Source: Aureimonas mangrovi (lineage in GTDB: Bacteria > Pseudomonadota > Alphaproteobacteria > Rhizobiales > Rhizobiaceae). Taken from it: a DNA stretch of 64,000 bases. A program made the translations under genes and the position numbers. Each line of letters opens with the position of its first letter. Position 1 is the first letter of the stretch. A model generated the notes under the pieces. It worked only from the letters and a program-made list of their open reading frames with translations, did not search any database and was not told where the DNA came from. Shown here in pieces: positions 41,616-51,581 of the stretch. The stretch lies in contig NZ_CP059692.1 of the NCBI RefSeq assembly GCF_014058705.1, forward strand, positions 501,001 through 565,000, given 5' to 3'.

Positions 41616-41629
41616 GCGCCCGCCGCCTT
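41601..41629. terminator. perfect 12-bp hairpin at the convergent putP-like / argG ends
   Basis: AAGGCGGCGGGC (41601-41612) and GCCCGCCGCCTT (41618-41629) are exact complements around a 5-base loop. The left arm is the end of the symporter reading frame and the loop contains its stop codon. It lies 9 bases from the argG stop. No T-run follows, yet position and strength suggest a shared transcript end. Confidence 0.55.
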
Positions 41630-41637
41630 CAGGCTTC

Positions 41638-42858
<1,221 letters not shown>

Positions 42859-42898
42859 TGTCTGTTCGGATCCCGGAAAAAGTGACGGTGGCCGTCGT

Positions 42899-44113
42899 CT
42901 ACAGCACTCGCGCCAGACCGCAAAGGGCGGCGAAGGCGACGACGGCAAGCGGCGAAACCCTCCAGACCGTCAGCATCAGGAAGGCGGCGACGGCGACGAG
43001 GAAGTCCACCGGCCCGCGCACGGCCGATGTGAACACCGGATCGTAGAGCGCGGCGCCGAGGACGCCGACCACCGCCGCGTTCGCACCGGCCACTGCACCA
43101 AGCGCGCGGGGGCGGCGCTTCAGCCGGTCCCAGAAGGGCAGGGCGGCGAGAAGCAGGAGGAAGCCTGGCAGGAAGATCGCGACAAGCGCGACGAGCGACC
43201 CCGCGAGAGCGCCGGCGGGACCGGTTCCCGCGGCAAAGCCGAGATAGGCCGCGAAGGTGAAGAGCGGTCCGGGCACGGCCTGTGCGGCACCGTAGCCTGC
43301 AAGGAAGGTGTCGGCGGCGACAAGGCCGGTGGCGACGGTCTCGGCCTCCAGCAGCGGCAAGACGACATGCCCGCCGCCGAAGACGAGTGCACCGGCCCGG
43401 AAGAACCCGTCCGCCAGGCCCGCGAACGGGACACCGAGAGCTGCGAGCGCAGGCAGGAGCGCAGCGACGACGATGAGGGCCGCCAGCGCGAAAAGGCCGG
43501 TGCGCGGCCGCAAGCTGCGCGCGGACGGGAGCGCGTCGCCGGGCGCGTCGGCTCTCAGGCCGATAAGGCCGATCGCCATTCCCGCGAGGATCGCGGCGAG
43601 CTGGCCAGCGGCGCCGGCGACCAGCGTGACGAGCGCCAGCGCCAGGAGCGCGATCGCAGTGCGCGGCCTGTCGGGGCAGAGCGAGCGCGCCATGCCGAGG
43701 ACGGCGTGGGCGACGACGGCGACCGCCGCAAGCTTCAGCCCGTCGACGAAGCCGGCGAGGACAGGCCCGTCCAGCGCCGGGGACAGCGCGGCGAAGGCGA
43801 CGAGCAGAAGCGCCGAGGGCAGGGTGAAGGCGATGAAGGCCGCCAGCGCCCCTGCGAGCCCGGCTCTTCCGAGGCCGAGCGCGAAGCCCACCTGGCTGGA
43901 CGCCGGGCCCGGCAGGAACTGGCACAGCGCGACAAGATCGGCGTAGTCGGCGTCGCTCAGCCAGCGACGCCGCTCGACGAACTCCGTGCGGAAGTAGCCC
44001 AGATGCGCCACCGGTCCGCCGAAGGCGGTCAGCCCGAGGCGGGCGAAGGCGCGCAGGACCTCCTGCACGGAGCCGGCATCTCGACGAGGAGGAGAAATTT
44101 CAGGCGAGGTCAT
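42899..44113 (-). CDS. chrA: chromate efflux transporter ChrA, two-domain form
   Basis: This 404-residue inner-membrane protein consists of two homologous CHR domains. The first has [20 protein letters not shown] near residue 20 and [18 protein letters not shown] near 62. The second repeats the pattern with [18 protein letters not shown] near 240 and [20 protein letters not shown] near 272. The domains have opposite predicted orientation in the family. Characterised ChrA proteins extrude chromate. Many homologues have not been tested and may carry other anions, so chromate is the family-based assumption. Start ATG 44113 is chosen where homology begins. A LysE gene is divergent. Confidence 0.88.
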   Translation of the reverse strand: MTSPEISPPRRDAGSVQEVLRAFARLGLTAFGGPVAHLGYFRTEFVERRRWLSDADYADLVALCQFLPGPASSQVGFALGLGRAGLAGALAAFIAFTLPSALLLVAFAALSPALDGPVLAGFVDGLKLAAVAVVAHAVLGMARSLCPDRPRTAIALLALALVTLVAGAAGQLAAILAGMAIGLIGLRADAPGDALPSARSLRPRTGLFALAALIVVAALLPALAALGVPFAGLADGFFRAGALVFGGGHVVLPLLEAETVATGLVAADTFLAGYGAAQAVPGPLFTFAAYLGFAAGTGPAGALAGSLVALVAIFLPGFLLLLAALPFWDRLKRRPRALGAVAGANAAVVGVLGAALYDPVFTSAVRGPVDFLVAVAAFLMLTVWRVSPLAVVAFAALCGLARVL

Positions 44114-44244
44114 TGCTTCGTAGCATGGCGCAGGTTTTATGACGTTCGAGTGAAAGTCGCGGAAGAGCCGTCGAAAACCGGGTGGCGGGCCGGGCGGCGC
44201 CGGCGTAAGGCTGCGTGCGATCCGCCACGGCTGACGAGAGCCGC

Positions 44245-44886
44245 ATGACATTCCTGCCCGACGCCCCCTCGCTTCTCGCCTTCACCCTCGCCGCTCTCGT
44301 TCTGACGATGACGCCCGGGCCGGACATGACGCTGTTTCTCGGACGTACGCTCAGCGCGGGCCGGGCGGCCGGGATCGCGACGATGCTGGGCGCCTCGACC
44401 GGGATCCTCGTCCATACGACGCTCGCCGCGCTCGGTCTGTCGGCGCTGATCGCCGCCTCCCCGCAGGCGTTCCTCGTCCTCAAGGTCGTCGGCGCCGGCT
44501 ATCTCGTCTTCCTTGCCGTCCAGGCGCTGCGCTCGGGCTCCGCGCTGCGCCTCGACACGCAGGCGGTGAGGGCGCCGCGCAGTCTGACGAGCCACTGGCT
44601 GACCGGGGTCGGGGTGAATCTCCTCAACCCCAAGGTCATCCTCTTCAACGTGACGTTCATGCCGCAGTTCGTCTCCGCCGCCGATCCGCACGCCTGGCAG
44701 AAGCTGTTCTTCTTCGGGGTCTATTTCATTGTCATCGCGACGCCGATCGCGCTCGCGATAATCCTCGCCGCCGAGCGCTTCACGGCCCTGCTGCGCCGGA
44801 AGCCGAAGATCATGCGCGCGATCGACTGGATCTTCGCCTCGGTCTTCTCGGGCTTTGCGCTCCACATTCTGCTGGCGCGCGCCTGA
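44245..44886 (+). CDS. LysE family amino-acid exporter
   Basis: This 213-residue inner-membrane protein with about six hydrophobic segments belongs to the LysE/RhtB exporters of amino acids and homoserine lactone-like compounds. LVLTMTPGPDMTLFLGRTLSAGRAAG near residues 17-42 contains the TPGPD motif, and GVGVNLLNPKVILFNVTFMPQFV near 125 is the second signature. The start is ATG 44245; upstream codons in frame are unsupported. The stop TGA overlaps the ATG of the next transporter (ATGA), so the two are co-translated. Confidence 0.9.
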   Translation: MTFLPDAPSLLAFTLAALVLTMTPGPDMTLFLGRTLSAGRAAGIATMLGASTGILVHTTLAALGLSALIAASPQAFLVLKVVGAGYLVFLAVQALRSGSALRLDTQAVRAPRSLTSHWLTGVGVNLLNPKVILFNVTFMPQFVSAADPHAWQKLFFFGVYFIVIATPIALAIILAAERFTALLRRKPKIMRAIDWIFASVFSGFALHILLARA

Positions 44887-45311
44887 TGGCGCTCTCCTGG
44901 CAGTTCTGGGCTCTGCTGGCGGCCGCTTTCGCGGCCCTGACAGCAATCTTCGGCAAGATCGGTGTGGCCGGGCTCCAGTCCGACTACGCGACCTTCCTGC
45001 GGACCATCGTCATCCTCGTCATGACGGCGGCGATCGTCACCTTCGGCGGACACTGGCGCTCTCCGGCCGAGGTGCCGGGCCGCGCGCTCGTCTTCCTCAT
45101 CTTGTCTGGGCTGGCGACCGGCGCCTCGTGGCTGTGTTACTTCCGCGCGCTGCAGATCGGGCAGGCGTCGCAGGTCGCGCCGGTCGACAAGCTGTCGGTC
45201 GTTCTGGTCGCGCTCTTCGGCGGCGCCTTCCTGGGCGAGCGGCTGTCATTCCAGAACTGGACCGGTGTCGCCCTCATCGCGGCGGGAACGATCCTTGTTG
45301 CCTGGCGCTGA
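44886..45311 (+). CDS. half-size EamA/DMT family transporter
   Basis: This 141-residue protein has four to five hydrophobic helices, half the size of the usual ten-helix DMT transporters. ALTAIFGKIGVAGLQSDYATFLRT near residue 17, SGLATGASWLCYFRALQIG near 74 and VAPVDKLSVVLVALFGGAFLGERLS near 97 match the EamA domain. It should work as a dimer, possibly in dual topology. Its ATG 44886 overlaps the LysE stop by one base, which suggests linked expression. Substrate is unknown. Confidence 0.86.
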   Translation: MALSWQFWALLAAAFAALTAIFGKIGVAGLQSDYATFLRTIVILVMTAAIVTFGGHWRSPAEVPGRALVFLILSGLATGASWLCYFRALQIGQASQVAPVDKLSVVLVALFGGAFLGERLSFQNWTGVALIAAGTILVAWR

Positions 45312-45316
45312 ACGGC

Positions 45317-45976
45317 TCAGGCGTAGGCGTAGGGGCCGCCTTTCGCGAGCGCAGCCTTGTATGCCGGGCGCGCATGGATACGCGCCAGAAAATCCTTGAG
45401 CGCGGGGCGGTGGGAGTAGTCGAGCCGTGAAGCGCCGGCCTCCACCGGGAAGCTCATCATCACGTCGGCGGCGGTAAACTCCCCGCCGGCAAACCAGCCG
45501 CCCTTCGAAAGCGCGGCCTCCCAATGGTCCATGTGGCGCTGGGTTTCCGGCTCGATCAGCACGGAATCGACCTTGGCCATGGCGGCCGAGAGGATCGGTC
45601 TCGCAAAGAAGGGCGCGCGCTTGGGAATCTGCGACAGAACGAGCCGCAGGAAGAGCGGCGGCATCGCCGAGCCTTCCGCGTAGTGCAGGAAGTGCTGATA
45701 GTCCCAGTAGGCCGGGCTGCCGGGCTCCGGCAACAGGCGCCCGCGCGCATGCGTCTCCAGAACATAGGCGACGATCGCGCCGGTCTCGGCAATGGTGAGA
45801 TCGCCCTCGGTCAGGATGGGGGATTTGCCGAGCGGGTGGACGGCCTTCAGCTCGGGCGGCGCCTGCAGGCTCTTCAGGCGCTCGTAGCGCTTGACCTCGT
45901 AGGGCAGGCCGAGCTCCTCGAGGAGCCAGAGCACGCGCTGCGAGCGCGAATTGTTGAGGTGATGAACGGTGATCAT
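45317..45976 (-). CDS. glutathione S-transferase family protein
   Basis: This 219-residue cytosolic protein has a thioredoxin-like N-terminal domain with HHLNNSRSQRVLWLLEELGLPYEV and the glutathione-contacting motif GKSPILTEGDLTIAETGAI near residue 50. An all-helical C-terminal domain ends with the N-capping region TAADVMMSFPVEA near 167. The Ser-x-Arg at residues 10-13 takes the place of the catalytic tyrosine, as in several bacterial classes. The start is ATG 45976. It converges with the transporter pair (5-base gap). Detoxification of electrophiles is the family-level role. Confidence 0.9.
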   Translation of the reverse strand: MITVHHLNNSRSQRVLWLLEELGLPYEVKRYERLKSLQAPPELKAVHPLGKSPILTEGDLTIAETGAIVAYVLETHARGRLLPEPGSPAYWDYQHFLHYAEGSAMPPLFLRLVLSQIPKRAPFFARPILSAAMAKVDSVLIEPETQRHMDHWEAALSKGGWFAGGEFTAADVMMSFPVEAGASRLDYSHRPALKDFLARIHARPAYKAALAKGGPYAYA

Positions 45977-46026
45977 CAGCCTGATCTGGCTCCTCGCCCG
46001 ATCAAGGCAAGGCTACCGGACCGAGG

Positions 46027-46251
46027 CTACTTCCCGGCAGCCGCGCGCAACGCTTCGACCATGCGGTCCTGCCAGCCCGGCCCCTCGGTCTGGAACCACT
46101 CGACGATGTCGCTGTCGACGCGCAGGGTCACGCTTTCCTTCACGCCCGGGACGGCCGTGGCCTCGCGCATGCGCTCGGCGGGCTTGGCGGTCGCGGACCG
46201 GAAGGCGGCCTCGGCCGCGTCCCGCGGGTTGCTCGGGCGTCTTGCCATCAT
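46027..46251 (-). CDS. BrnA-like ribbon-helix-helix antitoxin, orphan
   Basis: This 74-residue protein ends with VTLRVDSDIVEWFQTEGPGWQDRMVEALRAAAGK, which is the ribbon-helix-helix DNA-binding pattern of BrnA antitoxins, here given by its core VTLRVDSDIVEWF. The N-terminal half is basic and Ala-rich. Start ATG 46251 has AAGGAG 7 bases upstream. BrnA normally follows a brnT toxin gene, but no BrnT-like frame is seen on either side; the neighbours are a DUF2218 gene and a glutathione transferase gene. It could be a solitary regulator or a remnant of a toxin-antitoxin pair. Confidence 0.75.
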   Translation of the reverse strand: MMARRPSNPRDAAEAAFRSATAKPAERMREATAVPGVKESVTLRVDSDIVEWFQTEGPGWQDRMVEALRAAAGK

Positions 46252-46271
46252 CGTCGCTCCTTCTTCTGCCG

Positions 46272-46565
46272 TCAGCGCTCGACCGGCTGCCAGTCGAAGG
46301 CGAGTTCCTCGCGGAACGCGAAGCGCTTCAAATGATCGGCGACCACATCCTGCATCTGCCTGAGCGAGGTCTCGTCCGGCGTTGCCACCTCGGCGGTCAG
46401 GGCGTTCTCGTCGGCGAAGAACTCCGCCGCCCGACCTTCGCCGAAGGGTACCGCGCCGTGCTGCGGATCGAAAGTGACGTCGAACCTGTGCGACCAGTGC
46501 TTGCAGAGCTGCTGAAGGTAGCGGCTGGCGCTGGCCGTGGGAACGACGGCGCGGGAAGTGGGCAT
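46272..46565 (-). CDS. DUF2218 family protein
   Basis: This 97-residue soluble protein has SRYLQQLCKHWSHRFDVTFD near residue 12, then FGEGRAAEFFADENALTAEV and MQDVVADHLKRFAFREELAFDW, the typical DUF2218 layout. In other bacteria DUF2218 genes are often close to siderophore or iron-uptake genes, but nothing of that kind lies here. I chose ATG 46565, where homology begins, although the frame is open for another 52 codons. Function is unknown. Confidence 0.83.
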   Translation of the reverse strand: MPTSRAVVPTASASRYLQQLCKHWSHRFDVTFDPQHGAVPFGEGRAAEFFADENALTAEVATPDETSLRQMQDVVADHLKRFAFREELAFDWQPVER

Positions 46566-46635
46566 TCCGGTATGTCCTCGATGCGGCGCGAAGTTCTCGC
46601 GTCGACGCTCGATATAGTTCGCCGCGGCGACGCTG

Positions 46636-47181
46636 TCAGTACGGGCCCGCGATCTGCCTGTAGAAGCGCGGCCGCACGGCTGCCGTCGAATTGTGGCTGA
46701 CCTGCGGGACGCCTGCGACATCGATGAGCGCCTGCTGGGTGATGGTCGTTTCGGTCAGGAGAACGGAGTCGCCGTTCGCGATCCTCGGCAGGATGTCCAT
46801 CGGCAGCGCCCGTCCGGCAAACCCAGGCCCCGCGGTTCGCGGATAGGTCCAGTCCACACGATAGCTGCCGCCGTCCATGGTCAGGCTGGAGACCCGCATC
46901 TCCAGAGGTTGGATGCCCTCGCCGACGAGACGGCTGAGATTGGTCTTGATGCGCCGGTCGAGATAGCTGCTCGACAGCGTCTCCTGGCGGGACATCAGGT
47001 CGCTGACCGTCGCCGTCGCGCGGTCGAGCGCGAGTCCGGTGCGGTAGAACTGGAAGAAGGAGATGCAGCCGAAGAGGATCAGGATCAACAGCGGCGCGAT
47101 GAACGCGAACTCGATCGCGGCAACACCGCGCGTGTCGCTTGTAAAGCGCGCTTTCCGAACTGGCTTCTTGCGGTTGGACAT
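46636..47181 (-). CDS. TadE/TadF-like pilus assembly protein
   Basis: This 181-residue membrane-anchored pseudopilin-like protein has a short basic N-terminus followed by RGVAAIEFAFIAPLLILILFGCISFFQFYRTG, whose AAIEFAFIAPL is the TadE-type anchor with the glutamate expected at prepilin-like position +5. The rest is periplasmic and beta-rich. The ATG at 47181 overlaps the stop of the neighbouring TadE gene (TAATG). It is the third gene of a VWA-TadE-TadE/F operon. Minor pilins of this kind help assemble Flp pili. The core tad genes (cpaA-F, flp) are not in the window. Confidence 0.83.
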   Translation of the reverse strand: MSNRKKPVRKARFTSDTRGVAAIEFAFIAPLLILILFGCISFFQFYRTGLALDRATATVSDLMSRQETLSSSYLDRRIKTNLSRLVGEGIQPLEMRVSSLTMDGGSYRVDWTYPRTAGPGFAGRALPMDILPRIANGDSVLLTETTITQQALIDVAGVPQVSHNSTAAVRPRFYRQIAGPY

Positions 47182-47702
47182 TACTCCGGCTCGTTCACGA
47201 AGGCGGCTTTGGAGACGATGCCGTAGGCGCCGGTGGAATCGTCCGGCAGGGCGGCGGCGAGGCCGATCCACGGCGTGATCGGTTTGACGGAGGTGCAGAC
47301 GCGCACGAACATGAAGTCGGCACGTGCGCCGGAATTGAAGGCGGGGGCGCTGCCGCGGTGCCGGCAGGGAGCGCGATCGTTCGGGACGAGGGCGCTGTCG
47401 TCCTTCATGACGATGAGTTCCACCACGGTCGAGGCGCGGCAATCGCCTAGGACCATCGCCTCCTCGCAGATGCGCGCTTTCACGGCATCGGCCGTGATGA
47501 GGTCCCTGTTTCCGATCCGCAGCTCGCGAACCACCTTGTTGACGGCCGCGTCCTGCAGGATCGCGCGCGTCATCAGCCATCCGCCCTCGAAGGCGGAGAA
47601 GACCAGCGCGAAGAAGATCGGCGCGACGATGGCGAATTCGAGCGCGGCTGCGCCGGATGCGTTTCTACGGAAGCGGGCTATCGGGGTGAGGAAGGTTCGC
47701 AT
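47181..47702 (-). CDS. TadE-like pilus assembly protein
   Basis: This 173-residue protein has the TadE anchor RNASGAAALEFAIVAPIFFALVFSAFEGGWLM, read here by its core AAALEFAIVAPIFF near residue 18, followed by a periplasmic part with cysteines in ICEEAMVLGDCRAS and at CRHRG and VCTS that may form disulfides. Start is ATG 47702, four bases after the VWA gene, and its stop overlaps the next start. It is expected to be a minor pseudopilin of a Flp/Tad pilus. Confidence 0.84.
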   Translation of the reverse strand: MRTFLTPIARFRRNASGAAALEFAIVAPIFFALVFSAFEGGWLMTRAILQDAAVNKVVRELRIGNRDLITADAVKARICEEAMVLGDCRASTVVELIVMKDDSALVPNDRAPCRHRGSAPAFNSGARADFMFVRVCTSVKPITPWIGLAAALPDDSTGAYGIVSKAAFVNEPE

Positions 47703-47705
47703 CGC

Positions 47706-49148
47706 TCAGCCGATCAGCTTGATCTGCTGGATCGCGGAGGCAATCGACTTGAATGCATCGCTGATGTTGAGGGAATTGACGCGGAAGAAGTGCGACGGGC
47801 TCGTGGCGCACTTGGTCATCTGGCTGGCGGCGTTGTTGTTGACCTCGAACCCGATCGTGAAGATCGTCACACCCTTGTTTTTGGCTGCGTCGCAGAGCTG
47901 TTGCGTCAGCGCTACCGCCCGGCCCGCGTTGAAGACGTCCCTATTGCGATTGCCGTCGCTGTAATACTGAATCGCACCCTCTTCCTTCGGCTTGCGCTGG
48001 CTGCTGATCTCGCCGTCGGTCATCAGCACGATGAATTTTCTCGTATCCCGATCCTCGAAGCGGGCCGGGCGGTTGGCAAATTTCGGGTCGAGACCCAGCG
48101 CGTTGGCCATGGGCGGGTACCGGGAGGCCTGTGCGATCATCGGCTGGATGGCCGGGTCGAGGAGCAGCAGGCCGTATTTCATCGCGATCGGCGTGCCCGT
48201 GCCGTCGTAGAGCTTGTAGTTGTCGATGCGGGTCTTCAGCGCGTCGCGCCGGTTCGACATCAGCGAGATCGACGTCACATCCGTATCGCGCCCCTCGTTG
48301 GGAACGTAATCGGGCTGATTGCTGGCCATCGCCTCGTGCGGGTCGTCCGGGCACCACCAGGGTTGCGTGATCGTGCGCTCCTGCGTGTTCAGCTTCGTAT
48401 GATGGTTGGCCTGGGTGAAGTGCTGGGTCTGATGCCGCTGCGAGAAGTCCGGGACGCTGAGTGTGAAGTCGCTTTCCAGGAACTCGAAGCAGGAGGACCG
48501 GCTATGCGTTCGGCGGCCGCCCATGAGGGCATCGAAGATCACCGGGCCGACACTGACCTGTCCTGCATAAGGGATCACATTGACGGTCGTATATTCCCGG
48601 GACTCGTCGTTCAGGACGACGTCCAGAAAGCCGTTCGCCGCCGGGCGCAGGGCGTCGATGCGCATCCTGCCGATGCCGGCGAACGAGTTCGACGAGCCCC
48701 AGCGCATCGAGCCGGAGACGTCGAGAAGCAAAGAGATTTCGATATTGGACCGCTCTTCTTGCGCCTTCGACCGGGCATTCGCTGCAATCGAGTCGATGCC
48801 GATCAGCGAGAGGAAGACGGTGTCGATCGAGCTTTCCAGCGTCGCCTCGACAGTGCGCGAATTGGTGTAGCGTTCTTCAGTGAACTGCAACTGATAGCTG
48901 CCCTCGGGCGCGACCGTCCGCAGGTAGCTTTCGATCGTTTCGCGCGTCGGTTGAGTTTGAGCGAGCGAAGCGGCGGCGAGGACACCGCGATCGAGACCGT
49001 CCTGCAATTTGGAGCGCATACGCTCATGCGCGATGAGGTCGATCGCGCCGCCCGAGATAACGATCATTGGCATCAAGAGCACTGCGGTCATCACGGGAAT
49101 GCTCGCCTTGCGATTTTCGATGAAGCGCCTGATCAGACCAGCGGCCAT
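47706..49148 (-). CDS. TadG-like pilus assembly protein with von Willebrand factor A domain
   Basis: This 480-residue protein begins with a TadE/G-type membrane anchor (ENRKASIPVMTAVLLMPMIVISGGAIDL, core PVMTAVLLMPMIV). A VWA domain follows, with the MIDAS motif DVSGS at Asp143, Ser145 and Ser147 and the late MTDGEIS. The C-terminal GFEVNNNAASQMTKCATSPSHFFRV is typical of VWA-containing TadG. Start is ATG 49148. It is the first gene of a three-gene operon with two TadE-like proteins. The family is thought to anchor or guide Flp pili through the periplasm and may bind matrix or metal. Confidence 0.87.
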   Translation of the reverse strand: MAAGLIRRFIENRKASIPVMTAVLLMPMIVISGGAIDLIAHERMRSKLQDGLDRGVLAAASLAQTQPTRETIESYLRTVAPEGSYQLQFTEERYTNSRTVEATLESSIDTVFLSLIGIDSIAANARSKAQEERSNIEISLLLDVSGSMRWGSSNSFAGIGRMRIDALRPAANGFLDVVLNDESREYTTVNVIPYAGQVSVGPVIFDALMGGRRTHSRSSCFEFLESDFTLSVPDFSQRHQTQHFTQANHHTKLNTQERTITQPWWCPDDPHEAMASNQPDYVPNEGRDTDVTSISLMSNRRDALKTRIDNYKLYDGTGTPIAMKYGLLLLDPAIQPMIAQASRYPPMANALGLDPKFANRPARFEDRDTRKFIVLMTDGEISSQRKPKEEGAIQYYSDGNRNRDVFNAGRAVALTQQLCDAAKNKGVTIFTIGFEVNNNAASQMTKCATSPSHFFRVNSLNISDAFKSIASAIQQIKLIG

Positions 49149-49249
49149 TATCTCAACCCCGTAAACCCCGAGGCCGACTAAACCATGCAGAGTCTAAACA
49201 AACTGCACGCTATGGTTGATTAACGCTGCGTTATCTTCGCTTATCAATT

Positions 49250-49687
49250 TTACTCGTCGCGGGGACGAGGTTCCGCGTTCCTGCGCCAGCCGCCCGCGCT
49301 GCGCCCTGCGATCGTCCAGTAGACGAGGAAGAAGGCGAGCCCGCCGACGGTCATTGCGGTCTCGATGGAGCCGGGCGCGCCGTCGCCATACCAGTGACGC
49401 GTGAGGGCAAGGCCCGCGACGATACCGGTGATGATATGGACGATGACGGAGGAGATGGCGAAGATTTCCGTCACCACCATGAAGATCGCCCAGGGAACGA
49501 GCGCGACCGTGCCGATCTGGGCGGCCTGCGCCATGAAGCCGATGAAGAGCTGGATGATTGCCACGGGATCGTCGCGCATGACCGGTGCCAGATCGAGGAA
49601 CGGCCACAGAAGCGCGATCGACGCCGCAAAGCACCCCGCCACGAAGGCGAGCGGGATGACGAACAGGAAGCGCAGGACGGCGATCAC
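49250..49687 (-). CDS. membrane protein of unknown function
   Basis: This 145-residue protein has four hydrophobic helices at about 4-28, 44-72, 75-95 and 108-128 and a basic, arginine-rich C-terminal tail. Helical text such as FLFVIPLAFVAGCFAASIALLWPFLDL shows no catalytic motif (quoted only in part as LAFVAGCFAASIALLW). The start is GTG 49687, 13 bases after the rlmN stop, so it is probably co-transcribed with rlmN. Homologues are found in many Hyphomicrobiales as unnamed proteins. No function can be assigned. Confidence 0.72.
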   Translation of the reverse strand: MIAVLRFLFVIPLAFVAGCFAASIALLWPFLDLAPVMRDDPVAIIQLFIGFMAQAAQIGTVALVPWAIFMVVTEIFAISSVIVHIITGIVAGLALTRHWYGDGAPGSIETAMTVGGLAFFLVYWTIAGRSAGGWRRNAEPRPRDE

Positions 49688-49700
49688 GCGGCGTGTGCGC

Positions 49701-50945
49701 TCACAGCGCGACGGCCGCTTCGAGCGCCAGCCGGTCGCCCTTCTTCATACGCTCTGATTCCGACTTCAGCTGTCCGCAGGCCGCGAAGATGTCGCGCCCG
49801 CGCGGCGTGCGGATCGGCGAGGCGTAGCCCGCCTCGTTCACGAGGTCGGCGAAGCGCTCGATCTGGTCCCAGTCCGAGCACTCGTACTCGGTGCCCGGCC
49901 ACGGGTTGAACGGGATCAGATTGATCTTGGCCGGGATGCCCTTGAGCAGCCGGACCAGTTCGCGCGCGTCGGCGAGACTGTCGTTGACGCCCTTCAGCAT
50001 CACGTATTCGAAGGTGATGCGGCGCGCGTTCGACAGGCCCGGATAGGCCCGGCAGGCGGCCATCAGCTCCTCGATCGGGTACTTCTTGTTGATCGGCACT
50101 AGGACGTCGCGCAATTCGTCGCGCACGGCGTGGAGCGAGATGGCAAGCATGACGCCCATCTCCTCGCCGGTCTTGCCGATCATCGGAACGACGCCGGAGG
50201 TGGAGAGGGTGATGCGGCGCTTGGAGAGCGAGATGCCGTCGCCGTCGCTCGCCACGGCAAGCGCACGCTTGACGTTGTCGTAATTGTAGAGCGGCTCGCC
50301 CATGCCCATCATCACGACGTTGGAGACGAGGCGCCCCTCGGAAGGGACGATGGCACCGGCCGGCGTGTCGGCGGCCGGGAGATCGCCGAGGCGCTCGCGT
50401 GCCGTCAGGATCTGACCGACGATTTCGGATGGCTCGAGATTGCGCACAAGGCGCTGTGTGCCGGTGTGGCAGAAGGTGCAGGTCAGCGTGCAGCCGACCT
50501 GGGAGGAGACGCAGAGCGTGCCGCGTCCTTCCTCGGGGATGTAGACCGTCTCGATCTCGACGGGGCGGCCGGCGCCTCGCGCTGGGAAGCGGAAGAGCCA
50601 CTTTCGCGTGCCGTCGACGGAAATCTGCTCCTCGACGATCTCCGGCCGCGCGATCTCGAAATTCTCCGCCAGCGCGCCGCGCAGATCGCGCGAGACATTG
50701 GCCATCTGCGAGAAGTCGGAAACACCGCGCACATAGAGCCAGTGCCAGAGCTGGGCCGCGCGCATGCGCTGCTGCTTGAGGGGCACCCCGATCGAGCCGA
50801 GGGCCTCGCCCAGTTCCTCGCGAGACAGGCCGAGGAGCGAGCGCGGCGCGGCGGGCGCGGACGGGCGTGCGTCGGCGGCAAGGCGCGAGGCGGCGTTGGC
50901 GAGATCGAGGGTGGCGCTCATCGGTTCATCCGCCGGCGCGGGCAC
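49701..50945 (-). CDS. rlmN: dual-specificity RNA methyltransferase RlmN
   Basis: This 414-residue radical-SAM enzyme methylates C2 of A2503 in 23S rRNA and of A37 in some tRNAs. The iron-sulfur motif CxxxCxxC is at Cys152, Cys156 and Cys159 in [26 protein letters not shown] near residue 208 is the SAM-binding GEP motif, and the catalytic cysteine is expected in the C-terminal IFAACGQL. I prefer GTG 50945 because AAGGA lies 5 bases before it; ATG 50921 (8 codons later) has only a weak site. A short membrane-protein gene follows it. Confidence 0.93.
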   Translation of the reverse strand: MPAPADEPMSATLDLANAASRLAADARPSAPAAPRSLLGLSREELGEALGSIGVPLKQQRMRAAQLWHWLYVRGVSDFSQMANVSRDLRGALAENFEIARPEIVEEQISVDGTRKWLFRFPARGAGRPVEIETVYIPEEGRGTLCVSSQVGCTLTCTFCHTGTQRLVRNLEPSEIVGQILTARERLGDLPAADTPAGAIVPSEGRLVSNVVMMGMGEPLYNYDNVKRALAVASDGDGISLSKRRITLSTSGVVPMIGKTGEEMGVMLAISLHAVRDELRDVLVPINKKYPIEELMAACRAYPGLSNARRITFEYVMLKGVNDSLADARELVRLLKGIPAKINLIPFNPWPGTEYECSDWDQIERFADLVNEAGYASPIRTPRGRDIFAACGQLKSESERMKKGDRLALEAAVAL

Positions 50946-51029
50946 GCCGGTCCTTCACAGCGGATCGTTCTGAAGATCGTCGAAGGCGATGAAATGCGCC
51001 TTTCGGCGCGAAATCGCAAGGCATGCGCC

Positions 51030-51060
51030 GAAAATCCGCGCCGGCGGGCCGCCGGCGCGG
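51030..51060 (-). terminator. rho-independent terminator of ialB
   Basis: On the minus strand CCGCGCCGGC (51060-51051) pairs exactly with GCCGGCGCGG (51045-51036), followed by ATTTT. It lies 18 bases after the ialB stop and before rlmN. The 10-bp GC stem is strong; the T-run is short. Confidence 0.7.
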
Positions 51061-51077
51061 TCACGTCAAGGGTCAGC

Positions 51078-51581
51078 TCAGCTGCAACTGCCGATCGAGT
51101 TGACGGCCGCCGTGATGCCGGCGAGCGAGTAGGTATAGCTCGTGTTGGTGCCGCGCGCCGAAACGGCGCTGACGGTCATCGTGCGCCCGGCACGCATGGC
51201 CGATACGAGAGCGGGTTCCTGAGAAGCGTCCTCGACCCAGGCCGATTCACCGCGCGTAAACATAGTGAAGGCGCGCCCGTCGACATTGACGGTCACCTGG
51301 CTTCCCTCGCGCAAGGGGTAGCCCATGACCACCTGCGGCTCGAAAGCGCTGGTACCGGGCTTCTGGGAGACGAGGAAGAAGATGTCGCCGTGGTTGACGC
51401 TGGAGGGCTGCATGGCGGTGGGCGTGGAGAGGGCGTAGCACACGCGGTTGCCGTCCGCCTGATAGGAGTAGGTGCCCCAATCGTTGAACTGGTTGATACG
51501 GTTGGGCGTCTGCGCCAGGCTCGCTGCGGTCGACAGGACGAGTGCGACGCCCGCGGCGGTCAGGGCTTTCATTAAGGACAT
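51078..51581 (-). CDS. invasion-associated locus B (IalB) family protein
   Basis: This 167-residue protein has an N-terminal signal peptide (MSLMKALTAAGVALVLSTAASLA, cleavage before QTP). The mature IalB domain has FNDWGTYSYQADGNRVCYALS near residue 31, DIFFLVSQKP near 66 and the C-terminal Cys in NSIGSCS that may pair with Cys48. IalB was named for Bartonella erythrocyte invasion, but homologues are widespread in free-living Hyphomicrobiales, so a virulence role should not be assumed. ATG 51581 follows GGGGAG; ATG 51572 is a second option. Confidence 0.88.
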   Translation of the reverse strand: MSLMKALTAAGVALVLSTAASLAQTPNRINQFNDWGTYSYQADGNRVCYALSTPTAMQPSSVNHGDIFFLVSQKPGTSAFEPQVVMGYPLREGSQVTVNVDGRAFTMFTRGESAWVEDASQEPALVSAMRAGRTMTVSAVSARGTNTSYTYSLAGITAAVNSIGSCS

